Origin: Pedobacter agri PB92
Lineage (GTDB): Bacteria > Bacteroidota > Bacteroidia > Sphingobacteriales > Sphingobacteriaceae
Reading direction: 5' to 3'
Length of the DNA: 54,393 bases
Assembly (NCBI RefSeq): GCF_000258495.1
Contig: NZ_AJLG01000007.1
Coordinates: forward strand, 1-54,393
Shown here: one piece after another, positions 8,360-17,121 of the stretch
Numbering within the stretch: the stretch's first letter is position 1
Layout of the letters: every line of letters begins with the position of its first letter
Program-made: the position numbers and the translations under genes
The notes under the pieces: model-generated
Told to the model about the DNA's origin: nothing
The model's input: only the letters and a program-made list of their open reading frames with translations
Database searches by the model: none

Positions 8360-10675
8360 TTATTCTATTAATTTCTGATCATAACTTCCGCCATAAACCA
8401 TTCCCGTTCCATAGCCATAACCATAGTTGTTTTTACCGTAACCACGTTGAGATACTGCATTAAATACAATTGCTGGATTTGGCAGGTTATTTAATTTGAT
8501 GTTATCGTCAATACGTTCAATGAAGACTTTTGGTGTATATGCATGACGTATCACAAAAAGGGTGGCATCACACATTGGGGCAATAGAGTACGCATCAGAA
8601 ACAGGGCCAATAGGAGGAACATCAATAATAAGATAATCAAACTCCTCCGCCAGGTTTGAGAACAGTTCTTCTACCTTCCCATTTAAAATCAATTCTGCAG
8701 GGTCAACCGGTAGTTTTCCTGTTAGAAAAAGGGAAAGATTTTCATTGACAATTGAATTGCTGAAAATATCTTCCATTGATGCCTTACCTTGTAAATATTC
8801 TGAAATTCCAGTACGCTGTTTAACGCCAAATTTATGGTGAAGTGATGGGTTGTTCAAGTCGAAATCCAATAAGGCAACTCTTTTGCCTGTCATGGCCAAG
8901 GATACAGCTAAGTTAGATGCTACAAAACTTTTACCTTCCCCTGAAATAGCAGACGTAATCATTAATCGTTTGTTTTGCTTACCCATACCAATATAGTGCA
9001 AGGTAGTTCTAAGGCTCCTGAACTGTTCAGCAATTAAAGTGCGTTGGTTACTGCCAATAACAATTTGCTTTGCAGATGAATTGGTACTAATCTCTGCAAT
9101 AACCGGTAGTTTTGTTAATGATTGTATTTCATGCTGGAACATCACATTTCGTCTCATTTTGTCTTTTGCAGTCACAAAAGCAATTCCTAATATACCCGCC
9201 CCAAAGATGGCTGCAAGGTAGATCATTTTTCTCTTCGGGCTTACCGGAAACTCTGATGATTCTGCCTGGCTAACAATTTGGCTGTCAGATCCATTGGCGA
9301 TATAGGATAGTGCTGTTTCTTCTTTTTTCTGAAGCAGAAAAGTATAAATGCCACTTTTAATCTGTTGTTGCCTTTGGATATCTACTAAATTGCGCTCCGT
9401 TTCCGGCATGGATTGCAAGGCTGAAGAATACGTACTTGTGGTACCTGAAAGATTATTTCTGCTGGCAGAAAGACTATTCCGCTGATTACGGAGGTTTTGT
9501 AGGATTTGAGGTTTAATTTTATTAATTTGATCATTATACGCTACCATTGCAGGATTATTTTCGCCTGTTGTTTTTCTTAAACTTTCCGCATTTAACTGTA
9601 GCTCGTAGATGTCCTTGACCATTTGAGTAAGTCCCGGATCATTTATGCCGGCCGTTGAAGGAACAATTCCACCAGTGAGATCTCTCGAACGGACATAATT
9701 TTCTACTTGATCGAGTACAGATAATTGCATGTTGATTTCGCCAATTTTTTGATCGTTTATACTTACATTTTCCAGGTATAACTTACCTTGCGTACCTACA
9801 TCGATTGCTCCGTTATTGGATTTATATTTTTGCAATTTATTTTCAATATCAAGCAATTCCTTTTCAACGGTCATTAACCGACTATTGATAAAATTTTGCG
9901 TGTTCGCTGCAAGAAGATTGTATTGATCAATGGCGTGTTTGTTGTAAACCAACAATACCCCATTCAAAATATCCTCGGCACGTTTAGGGTTTTCATCTAA
10001 AATTGATACCACCAAAATTGTAGAAAGTTTGTTGGCCTCTGCCACTTTTAGTCCGCCAGCTATTTTAGATGCAACTTTAGATGGCGAGGTAAGTGTAAAA
10101 GCAAACTTAGATTGATCAGATGGTCTGGCACTAATATTTTTACGAAACATTAAAGTTCCATATGGCATCTGATGCCACTTATCGAAGGCATATGTTTTAT
10201 GATCTATCAGGATCCCTGAATGAGAGTAAGTAAATTCAATTTTTGATTTGGTCGGTTTAATTCCTTTGGGATCAAGTGCTGCTATTTTTACCGGAGCATC
10301 TTCGTACATTATTCTACTTGCAAGAAAACTATTTTGGTATACGCTGGCATATAAGGATAAATCGGCCACCACCTGATTAATGATTGGGCTAGATACAATT
10401 ACTTCCCTTTCATTGTCAACACTTTTCTTTTTAGAAAGGGTTGATGACATTGGATCTTGAATACTAGTTTCTTCTGCGCCCTTTCTTTCATTAATGAGAA
10501 TTTTCGCTTCAGCACTGAACAGTTGTGGTGTGACTTGAAGATATACCCAGGCGCCTGCTAACGACACCACTAGCAATACTAAAAACAAGGGCCAGTATGG
10601 AAGTAACTTAAATATGAAATGCCCTCCGGCATCTTTATTGCCTGAAGTTTCATCTGTTTTTCTAATAATGTTCAT
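8360..10675 (-). CDS. wzc: Polysaccharide co-polymerase with BY-kinase domain (Wzc), system A
   Basis: A 771-residue PCP-2a protein. The order is an N-terminal membrane helix (residues about 28-48), a long Wzz-type periplasmic region with coiled-coil stretches, a second helix near residue 475-495, then a cytoplasmic tyrosine-kinase domain. Walker A is SAISGEGKS near residue 577, Walker A' is LLDFDLNNPS near 604, and Walker B is LIIDVPPIGPVSDA near 686. The tail has six tyrosines in a Gly-rich setting (RGYGKNNYGYGYGTG onward), the usual autophosphorylation cluster. It controls chain length and export with Wza. It begins 2 nt after the C-terminal wza fragment. Confidence 0.95.
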   Translation of the reverse strand: MNIIRKTDETSGNKDAGGHFIFKLLPYWPLFLVLLVVSLAGAWVYLQVTPQLFSAEAKILINERKGAEETSIQDPMSSTLSKKKSVDNEREVIVSSPIINQVVADLSLYASVYQNSFLASRIMYEDAPVKIAALDPKGIKPTKSKIEFTYSHSGILIDHKTYAFDKWHQMPYGTLMFRKNISARPSDQSKFAFTLTSPSKVASKIAGGLKVAEANKLSTILVVSILDENPKRAEDILNGVLLVYNKHAIDQYNLLAANTQNFINSRLMTVEKELLDIENKLQKYKSNNGAIDVGTQGKLYLENVSINDQKIGEINMQLSVLDQVENYVRSRDLTGGIVPSTAGINDPGLTQMVKDIYELQLNAESLRKTTGENNPAMVAYNDQINKIKPQILQNLRNQRNSLSASRNNLSGTTSTYSSALQSMPETERNLVDIQRQQQIKSGIYTFLLQKKEETALSYIANGSDSQIVSQAESSEFPVSPKRKMIYLAAIFGAGILGIAFVTAKDKMRRNVMFQHEIQSLTKLPVIAEISTNSSAKQIVIGSNQRTLIAEQFRSLRTTLHYIGMGKQNKRLMITSAISGEGKSFVASNLAVSLAMTGKRVALLDFDLNNPSLHHKFGVKQRTGISEYLQGKASMEDIFSNSIVNENLSLFLTGKLPVDPAELILNGKVEELFSNLAEEFDYLIIDVPPIGPVSDAYSIAPMCDATLFVIRHAYTPKVFIERIDDNIKLNNLPNPAIVFNAVSQRGYGKNNYGYGYGTGMVYGGSYDQKLIE

Positions 10676-10677
10676 AA

Positions 10678-10884
10678 TTATCTTGCTATACGATCAATAA
10701 TAATTGCTCCAAATGATAGAGCACTTAATAAAATAGGGATAAGAGTAGAGCTGCGGGTAGAACTGGAAACTTTTGCTTTGTTCGCTTCCACATAAACAAT
10801 ATCATTTGATTTAAGATAATAATAGTCAGAGCTAAAAATTTCGCTAGAATTAAGATTTATTCTTTTAATTTTTTTTGATACCAT
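10678..10884 (-). CDS. C-terminal fragment of frameshifted polysaccharide export protein Wza, system A
   Basis: This 68-residue frame aligns by eye with the end of the intact system B Wza. INLNSSEIFSSDYYYLKSND here matches IDLTSKKIFESPYYYVRNND there, followed by the same C-terminal membrane helix ending in IDRIAR. It is the continuation of the 10865-11482 frame in another reading frame. Dropping one A from the A8 run (10869-10876, T on plus) joins the two as EEDGIKKIKRINLNSSE. An ATG at 10884 could start it alone, but a free fragment of this sort has no obvious function. The cause may be a real mutation, a sequencing error, or slippage that restores the protein. Confidence 0.75.
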   Translation of the reverse strand: MVSKKIKRINLNSSEIFSSDYYYLKSNDIVYVEANKAKVSSSTRSSTLIPILLSALSFGAIIIDRIAR

Positions 10885-11482
10885 CTTCTTCTCTTACTAT
10901 CATTACATTATCTTTCCTTCCATAAATGGTAATGTCTCCAGCTTGCCCAAGGGCTTCAAGAAGCGAAATTTTTTCATTTGGAACATTCACTACAGATGGT
11001 CTGGCTACTTCTCCTAAAACAGAAACTTTGAAGTTTAGTTGGCGGACTATTACGATAGGATCTACAAGTAGTTTTTTATCTACTAATTCCTTTGTAATTT
11101 TTTCGCGAATCTCATTTGTAGAGAGGCCACTGATTTTCATTTGGCCTAAAATTGGAAACTGGATATTCCCATCATTATTTACTAAATATCCAGGAGATTG
11201 AAGCGTTGCTCCGTTTACGCCTGAAGTACTTACAAAGGAATTGTTTGGTTTGTTAAAAACCTCTGTAGCAGCAGGGTTAAGACTGGTTACAGCAATGCTG
11301 AGAATATCATTTGGTTGTACTAAATTTTTTGATGACAGATTGCTTGCTTTTAGCACTGCATCCTGTTGATCAATAAAATAAACTGTTTTTTTTGAGCTTG
11401 CGCATGAACTCAAGTATAAGATCACAAATAATAATAATATCCTAAATAAGATATTACTAACTCCGAAAATTTTTCCTGTCAT
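10865..11482 (-). CDS. wza: Polysaccharide export lipoprotein Wza, N-terminal part (frameshifted), system A
   Basis: These 205 residues have a lipoprotein signal peptide with lipobox LSSC (Cys27). The Poly_export domain follows (VQPNDILSIAVTSLNPAA, then GYLVNNDGNIQFPILGQMKI), and then an SLBB-type segment (FKVSVLGEVARPSVVNV). The frame stops at TAA just after EEDGIKKN, inside what should be the SLBB domain. The rest, including the C-terminal membrane helix, is in the adjacent frame (10678-10884). The intact product would be about 266 residues, similar to the 249-residue Wza of system B. It would form the outer-membrane export pore for system A, if the shift is overcome. It is first in its operon and divergent from the beta-helix lipoprotein at 11689. 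Confidence 0.88.
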   Translation of the reverse strand: MTGKIFGVSNILFRILLLFVILYLSSCASSKKTVYFIDQQDAVLKASNLSSKNLVQPNDILSIAVTSLNPAATEVFNKPNNSFVSTSGVNGATLQSPGYLVNNDGNIQFPILGQMKISGLSTNEIREKITKELVDKKLLVDPIVIVRQLNFKVSVLGEVARPSVVNVPNEKISLLEALGQAGDITIYGRKDNVMIVREEDGIKKN

Positions 11483-11688
11483 TTTCCTAAATTTTTAATT
11501 AATAATTTGTTTAAAATCAAATACTTAGAAAAAAGTCGTAACTTTAATCTAGGGATTTAACAAATTAAATGACGGGACATGTATAATGGTATACGTTCTT
11601 TTTACTGAGTTAGTTTTCCCACGCAAAAATATATCGTTCCATTTCTCAATTTGCTCTTAAACAAATTGTTCATAAAGTTAATAAAAAT

Positions 11689-13251
11689 ATGTCCCGGATT
11701 TTTATAATTTTTTGGTTCGGCTTGTGCCTATTCAATTGCACAAAACCAGAATTGCATCCTCAAAAGACCTTAAAAATAGGTTCTAACACGCTAGAGGATA
11801 GATTTCAGTCTTATGGTCTCAATGGCGATGGTCTAGGCGATGATACAAAAGGGCTACAGAAATTAGTTAATGATTCAGCAGTGATTTATCTGAAGGCAGG
11901 CATTTATCTGATTTCCGAAACCATCATATTACCTTCAAGAGTACAGCTTATTGGGCAGGAAGGCACCATTATTATTGCCAGCCGGGCCATGCGGAATACG
12001 CTTCTTTATAATGGCCGCTTTTTCTCTGCTTCATCAAGTGATCATGTTCTGATCAAAAATGTGCAGTTCAAAAGTGAAAGTCTTGATTTTAAATTCAGTA
12101 AGTGGAACAACGCATGCATATTTATCTTAAATAGTAAAGATGTTGTGGTAGAGAATTGTTTCTTTAATTTTAAATTACCATATTCCGTTATTGGAATGGA
12201 AGCTGTCTGGGTAAGCGGTGGTCAGTCAAAACGAAACATTATCCGAAAAAACAATATCTATTCTTTGGGTATTAAATATGCGGAAAATGGTGCAGATTCT
12301 ACCATTGTGGAACAAAACATCATTAATCATTCTTATTCAAATGCAATAACCGGTAATGGTAATAATAGTGAAGACGAAATTCTAGGTGCTCAAATTACGA
12401 ATAATTTAATTTCAGAAGCTGGAAGAATGGGAATTGAAGACTGGGGCAATACCGTAGGAACGATCATTGATGGAAACCAATTGGCCGGCACAGGAATAGA
12501 TGTTGCTCAGGCACTTGAAGGAATTGGAATTTCTGCTGTTGGAGTCAATACTGTGGTTAAGAATAATGAAGTTACGGATAGCAGAGTTTATGCCATCGAA
12601 GTCAGAGGAAATTATGGTGTTGAAGTGTCGAATAATGTTTTACGCAATAATCCTTTGGCTACAGGAATCATCTTGAATTTCACCTTTGATGCGCCTAAAA
12701 TAAACTTAGCCGCCGCTAACGTGGATAAAAATTTAATTGAAAATTGTGAGAAAGGTATTCATATTTTTGGTGATTACCAAAGCAAGGTTTCTATTAACAA
12801 TAATAAATTTCATGATATTATTTCAAAGGCCATTTCCCTAGAATCCGGAGCCCTATATTACGAAATCCGAATCTCCTTTAACCAGTTTATCTTCGATAAG
12901 AAGACCGCTATTGACCGATTCGCATTTTTTAGTTATACAAAATACAAATCAGGAGAAGCTAAACAAATGGTCTGGACTTCTGATAATCGTATTGAATATG
13001 GAGCGGGTACAGCTAATGGAACTGGAATGGACTTCGGATTTATTATTCGGACAGATAATACTACAATTAACAAGTTATTTGTAAAGGGAAACAATAATCG
13101 GAATGTTGCAGATAGGAAGATCTTAGCCATAAGTGATCTGGGTGGTAGGCCCGATCGCTGTATTATCACAAATAATGAAATTTATGGTGCTATAACGGAA
13201 TTGAGTGGTTTTACAAATCTTATTCAATATAACAATACTGTTAAAGAATAG
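11689..13251 (+). CDS. Secreted right-handed beta-helix lipoprotein (pectate-lyase-like fold)
   Basis: A 520-residue protein with a short signal peptide ending in a lipobox (LFNC, Cys17), so it is probably outer-membrane anchored. Residues about 38-90 resemble the N-terminal cap of the Pectate_lyase_3 family (GDGLGDDTKGLQKLV, then IYLKAGIYLISETIILPSRV). The rest is Asn-rich beta-helix rungs (VVENCFF, NIIRKNNIYS, VVKNNEVTDSRVYAIEV, VEVSNNVLRNNP). Such proteins are polysaccharide lyases, hydrolases, epimerases or plain binders. No catalytic set can be assigned by reading. It is divergent from system A wza across 206 nt, so it may act on or organise that polymer, which is inference. Confidence 0.8.
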   Translation: MSRIFIIFWFGLCLFNCTKPELHPQKTLKIGSNTLEDRFQSYGLNGDGLGDDTKGLQKLVNDSAVIYLKAGIYLISETIILPSRVQLIGQEGTIIIASRAMRNTLLYNGRFFSASSSDHVLIKNVQFKSESLDFKFSKWNNACIFILNSKDVVVENCFFNFKLPYSVIGMEAVWVSGGQSKRNIIRKNNIYSLGIKYAENGADSTIVEQNIINHSYSNAITGNGNNSEDEILGAQITNNLISEAGRMGIEDWGNTVGTIIDGNQLAGTGIDVAQALEGIGISAVGVNTVVKNNEVTDSRVYAIEVRGNYGVEVSNNVLRNNPLATGIILNFTFDAPKINLAAANVDKNLIENCEKGIHIFGDYQSKVSINNNKFHDIISKAISLESGALYYEIRISFNQFIFDKKTAIDRFAFFSYTKYKSGEAKQMVWTSDNRIEYGAGTANGTGMDFGFIIRTDNTTINKLFVKGNNNRNVADRKILAISDLGGRPDRCIITNNEIYGAITELSGFTNLIQYNNTVKE

Positions 13252-13373
13252 TAGAAATATTCCATATTGTTTACACATTTTGTTATTAGGTTTACAACAT
13301 CACAACTGTTAGTGCTAAATGAAACTTTATCATTATCAAATAGTTAGATTTATCTACAATAAATTAAATTATT

Positions 13374-13826
13374 ATGAAAAAGAAATTCTTTGGTACTCTG
13401 ATTATGCTGTTTTTATTTGTCAGCGTTAATGCAGATGGAGACATTAGCAAAGCTAAAAACAAAAACAAATATGACGCTAAAACATTAGCCGAATTAACTA
13501 GAAATCTGGAATATGATTTTGATAAGCCTGCAGTAAGATCTGCCTATTTCAAAAAGCTTGATGATTTAGCAAGTGCGGTAAAGAGTGAAAACTATGTTGT
13601 TTCTTTGAGAGGACATGCTGACGGCATTGGTGCCTATAAATACAACTGGGTGCTTTCTGACAAACGTGCTTTAAGTGTTAAAGATTATCTGGTAAGTAAA
13701 GGTGTTAAATCTGATCGTATTGTTACCACGCCCTTTGGGAGTACAGTACCAATAGCGTCCAATAAAACGGAATCTGGAAGACAAAAAAACAGAAGGGTTG
13801 AAATTTCACTTAAAAAAGTTTCATAG
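13374..13826 (+). CDS. Small OmpA-domain peptidoglycan-binding protein
   Basis: A protein of 150 residues with an N-terminal signal peptide (MKKKFFGTLIMLFLFVSVNA, likely cut before DGD). The rest is nearly all one OmpA_C-like domain: LEYDFDKPAVRSAYFKKLDD, then VSLRGHADGIGAYKYN, LSDKRALSVKDYL, TPFGSTVPIA and NRRVEI. The Asp in HADGIG and the Arg pair in NRRVEI are the usual diaminopimelate contacts. There is no beta-barrel and no lipobox, so it should be a soluble periplasmic peptidoglycan binder. It stands alone and is followed by a clear terminator. Confidence 0.9.
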   Translation: MKKKFFGTLIMLFLFVSVNADGDISKAKNKNKYDAKTLAELTRNLEYDFDKPAVRSAYFKKLDDLASAVKSENYVVSLRGHADGIGAYKYNWVLSDKRALSVKDYLVSKGVKSDRIVTTPFGSTVPIASNKTESGRQKNRRVEISLKKVS

Positions 13827-13850
13827 GCTTTTTTATATGATGTATGCTTT

Positions 13851-13910
13851 AAATCCACTAGAGTAATTGTTTAGGTTTGAAAAGCCTATATTGCCTTAGT
13901 GGATTTTTAA
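13851..13910 (+). terminator. Terminator after the OmpA-domain gene
   Basis: A 10-bp outer stem (AAATCCACTA at 13851-13860 with TAGTGGATTT at 13897-13906) encloses a second hairpin (TAGGTTT with AAGCCTA, loop about 4 nt). It is followed by a short T run. It starts 24 nt after the stop. The T run is on the plus side only. Confidence 0.7.
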
Positions 13911-13997
13911 AACCATTCTGATTTAAGCTATTGGACTAAGTTGATATGTACTGTCAATTGCAGAAATTGCTTTTAGACTGATTTACAATAACCATAT

Positions 13998-14897
13998 CTA
14001 AGGATCAATAGATGACTTTCTTAAAAGATCACTATCAATTTTGTCAAGAATTAAACTATCAATCGTATCATCAAATTTTCTGGCAAATAAATGTTTTGAG
14101 ACTGCTATTTTTTCAAAATCGGCAATGCTGAATAGTTTCGGATGAGCACTTTCAGGTGTTTCCCAAATCATAAAATGCTGGTTAGCATTGCTTATCCTGG
14201 AATGAAGTGTTTCATTTTTTGAATTGCCAATAATCATATGTATAAATACTTCATCGGCAACAAAAGTATCTTTGTGAAATTTTAAATACTCCGGGTGGTT
14301 TTCATGAAAGTTTAAAATATATTTTGCGGCCTCCATATCCAAAACCATCCAGGCTGAACCGGCGTAGCCAATCATTTGCAATGGCTTTTTTCTTCTAAAA
14401 ACTTTAACATAGCTGGCCATTAAATTGAGTGCTCTTGATGATATTCTCTCGTGCCACCTATCACCGAAATAGTATTTATCTATTCTATAAAGTCCTCCGC
14501 GATCTGCTCCTGGCCACCGTTCAAAGTCTGGAAGAGGGGTAAAATCAATATATATCGAACTTGGTGATTCAGATAATACTTTATTAATCGTCTTATTACT
14601 TTTGATGGGATAATCTTGTCCGCTCAGCACAATAATTCTATCAAATACAAAATCATGTGTTTGGGTTTTTTTTAATCCGGCTAAAAGTGGCATTACAATT
14701 CCATATCTACCCCAACGAGCATTGTAGCGCTGTAGATAAGTTAAGTTATCAAGGTTGTTGAGTTCTTCAAAAGTGCTTAGGTCAGCTTTACTATCGATGT
14801 GAATAAAAAAGTGTGATGATCCATCGTTTAATCTTGTGACTAATCTGAACAGCTGTCTTGGGTTTTTGTGGGCCATTATTAAGTAGGCTTTCGTCAT
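13998..14897 (-). CDS. Beta-1,6-N-acetylglucosaminyltransferase-like (GT14, core-2/I-branching family)
   Basis: A 299-residue protein that fits the Branch family (GT14): AYLIMAHKNPRQLFRLV at the start, FFIHIDSKAD near residue 30, RYNARWGRYGIV near residue 58, IIVLSGQDYPIKS near residue 88, and GSAWMVLD near residue 180 with the later DEVFIHMII. In bacteria these enzymes are metal-independent inverting transferases that add branch sugars, often xylose or GlcNAc. It stands alone between convergent OmpA and the CDP-sugar cassette and has no leader element. UDP-xylose made by the Uxs at 42507 would be a plausible donor, but that is inference. Confidence 0.88.
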   Translation of the reverse strand: MTKAYLIMAHKNPRQLFRLVTRLNDGSSHFFIHIDSKADLSTFEELNNLDNLTYLQRYNARWGRYGIVMPLLAGLKKTQTHDFVFDRIIVLSGQDYPIKSNKTINKVLSESPSSIYIDFTPLPDFERWPGADRGGLYRIDKYYFGDRWHERISSRALNLMASYVKVFRRKKPLQMIGYAGSAWMVLDMEAAKYILNFHENHPEYLKFHKDTFVADEVFIHMIIGNSKNETLHSRISNANQHFMIWETPESAHPKLFSIADFEKIAVSKHLFARKFDDTIDSLILDKIDSDLLRKSSIDP

Positions 14898-15126
14898 AAA
14901 GGAGTATCAGCTATGATGTAATTAGATTCGGAATTTGTCTATTAATTTTGTCTCAATTTTAACTAATAATAGCTTGGTTTGCAGTAATTACATTTTTCAG
15001 AACAATTCTTGTTACTGCGTAAGCCTTTTAGTATTACTTTATTCACACCCCCGTTATTTGGCTATCTATCAACACCGGTTCTTCTAAATCTATGGTCGTG
15101 TTAATTGAAATAATGTGCTTTAATAA

Positions 15127-15163
15127 GGATAAGCCGCGTTCGTTACTCGTCTTCAGCTTATCC
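15127..15163 (-). terminator. Candidate terminator hairpin after the CDP-sugar cassette
   Basis: A perfect 8-bp inverted repeat (GGATAAGC at 15127-15134, GCTTATCC at 15156-15163) lies 27 nt after the stop of the SAF-domain gene. In the minus direction it is followed by only a weak T stretch (TTATTAAAG), so efficient termination is uncertain. Confidence 0.35.
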
Positions 15164-15189
15164 ATCACTATTATACCTGTTTTTAAAAA

Positions 15190-16533
15190 TTAGATTGAAT
15201 CCACAACTACATCTGTCTGTATTGCACTCATTTTTGAGGCAATATTAAAAAACTCCACTTGTTCTTTTCGCAACTGATCAATCAATCGACCTTCTGGAAG
15301 AATAACATCATCGTACGTTAATACCTGGTCTTTGGTTATATTGCGTTTTAGGATACAGTTTTCTGCAATTCCTATCGGCAGTAAATTTTCCATCTGGGTA
15401 ATATCGGCATTCTCACAGAGGCCATATGTCATAAATTCACCAATGCCGTCTAATATCTCGCCCGCTTTTAAATCAATTTTGGCTGTTGCTACCACTTCCA
15501 CGTATGGTTTATCTAATGGCGTTAATGCTGCATCGTTAAACAGTACTGCTCTCGCTACAGTTTGCGGAACTTCAAAATGGCAAAGATGGTACGGAGTGTA
15601 AAAAAGATAGAGCGGACCTTCTCCCAGTTTGTAGAGGTTCAGATAATGCTGCTGAATAGGATCGTCATGCGTACCCAGAACGAAAACTCCTGGAGAAGGC
15701 TCAGCACCAACAATGTAATCAACAACACCTGGGCCATTTGTAAGTTCTTCAAGAGGATATTTTTCTAAAACATCTTTAAGAGGTGTTCCGGAAGGTACGG
15801 TGGGCCCAATCATGCCTCGTTTAGCAACACGCATACCTGTACCATTAGCTACAATTGCCTGTTCAAATGAAATCTTACTTCCATCTGCAAAAGAAGTTAC
15901 CATTACTGGATTTTGACCCCATTTTTCGGCAAAGCCTTTTTGGGTTTCAGGGTTACGATATGGATCGTGTAATCCCTTTATGTTTCCGATTAATACTGGT
16001 TTAACACCAAGGGTTTTAACAAATCGAAATAAATTCATCATCACTCCTGGTTGATCTCCATCTGCATTTGTTACAATGACTCCTGCCTTGTCTGCATATA
16101 CTTTTAAAATCGGGCCAACTGTGCCATCCAATTCAGCGTCCATTAAAATAATATGTTTTTTATTTTCTATAGCGCACATGGCTACTTTTGCAGCATATTC
16201 AACGGCTCCGGTAACCTCAATTATTGCATCTATTCCAGCTGCTTTACAAAGTAAGGTAGGGTCTGTAGTTACACTGTATAATCCGTTCAGGATATTTTTA
16301 TCCAGTTGCGCTGTAGATACTACCTCTTGGCTTTCTTCAATTCCTGCTTGATTGTATGCAAACTTTGCCTTATCCAGGTTACGGTTTGCTATGGCAACTA
16401 ATTCCATGCCTGGTACATATTTGCATATTTGCAACGCTATACCCTTACCCATGAAGCCAGCTCCTACTAAGCCAACTTTAATGGATTTATTTTGAGCCGC
16501 TAGCTTTGCCAGGGCATTATCAACAATGATCAT
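15190..16533 (-). CDS. NAD(P)-binding dehydrogenase with C-terminal SAF domain (homoserine-dehydrogenase-like, COG4091 type)
   Basis: A protein of 447 residues. A Rossmann dinucleotide motif VGLVGAGFMGKGIALQI lies near residue 20. A middle substrate domain follows (EVTGAVEYAAKVAMCAIENKK; VTNADGDQPGVMMNLFRF). A C-terminal SAF domain lies near residues 350-440 (VVATAKIDLKAGEILDGIGE; PIGIAENCILKRNITKDQVL). The architecture matches proteins annotated as predicted homoserine dehydrogenase with a SAF domain. It ends the rfbF operon, so it likely acts on a sugar or a sugar-derived acid rather than in threonine synthesis. The actual reaction is unknown. Confidence 0.8.
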   Translation of the reverse strand: MIIVDNALAKLAAQNKSIKVGLVGAGFMGKGIALQICKYVPGMELVAIANRNLDKAKFAYNQAGIEESQEVVSTAQLDKNILNGLYSVTTDPTLLCKAAGIDAIIEVTGAVEYAAKVAMCAIENKKHIILMDAELDGTVGPILKVYADKAGVIVTNADGDQPGVMMNLFRFVKTLGVKPVLIGNIKGLHDPYRNPETQKGFAEKWGQNPVMVTSFADGSKISFEQAIVANGTGMRVAKRGMIGPTVPSGTPLKDVLEKYPLEELTNGPGVVDYIVGAEPSPGVFVLGTHDDPIQQHYLNLYKLGEGPLYLFYTPYHLCHFEVPQTVARAVLFNDAALTPLDKPYVEVVATAKIDLKAGEILDGIGEFMTYGLCENADITQMENLLPIGIAENCILKRNITKDQVLTYDDVILPEGRLIDQLRKEQVEFFNIASKMSAIQTDVVVDSI

Positions 16534-16553
16534 ATTGAGTTATTTAGATTTGA

Positions 16554-17108
16554 TTATCCATTTTTGGTTTCATTTATACCTTCACTCATCAGTGCGTGGG
16601 ATTGGTCTTTGGCCGATATCACTTGCGGTTCAATTGGCCAATGAATGTCAAAAGCCGAGTCATCCCAACGAAAACACTGCTCGAATCCCGGTGTATAAAA
16701 CTGAGTTACTTGATAAGTCACATCAGTATGATCTTCCAAAGTTATAAAGCCATGTGCAAACCCTTCAGGTACATAGAGCATTCGATAGTTGTCGGCAGTA
16801 AGATCAACTCCAATCCATTGTTTATAAGTTTCAGAGTTTTCACGCATATCAACAATTACATCATAGATAGCGCCACGCGTACATCTTACTAATTTTGTTT
16901 CTTCGAAGGGTGCTTTTTGCATATGCAATCCCCTCAGCGTACCCTTCTTAATGTTGTAGCTGATGTTAGTTTGTACTGCATTGGTATTAAGGTTGAATGC
17001 TTTGAATTCGTCGCTACAATATGATCTTGAAAAAAAGCCTCTATCATCCTGCATCGGGCTTATATCGATAATATAGGCTCCTTTTAATTTAGTTTCGGTA
17101 AAGTTCAT
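16554..17108 (-). CDS. dTDP-4-dehydrorhamnose 3,5-epimerase family protein (RmlC-like), in a CDP-sugar operon
   Basis: A cupin epimerase of 184 residues from the chosen Met (17108), the usual family length. A longer frame from 17147 would overlap the upstream gene by 26 nt and add a non-family leader. Active-site marks are kept: TLRGLHMQ (catalytic His), YDVIVDMR, YVPEGFAHGF, and the Tyr in YQVTQFYTPG. RmlC itself makes dTDP-L-rhamnose, but here there are no rmlA, rmlB or rmlD genes. The neighbour is a CDP-glucose maker, so a CDP-4-keto-sugar is the more likely substrate. It may be a 3-epimerase or a 3,5-epimerase. Confidence 0.85.
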   Translation of the reverse strand: MNFTETKLKGAYIIDISPMQDDRGFFSRSYCSDEFKAFNLNTNAVQTNISYNIKKGTLRGLHMQKAPFEETKLVRCTRGAIYDVIVDMRENSETYKQWIGVDLTADNYRMLYVPEGFAHGFITLEDHTDVTYQVTQFYTPGFEQCFRWDDSAFDIHWPIEPQVISAKDQSHALMSEGINETKNG

Positions 17109-17121
17109 TATGAGATTACTA

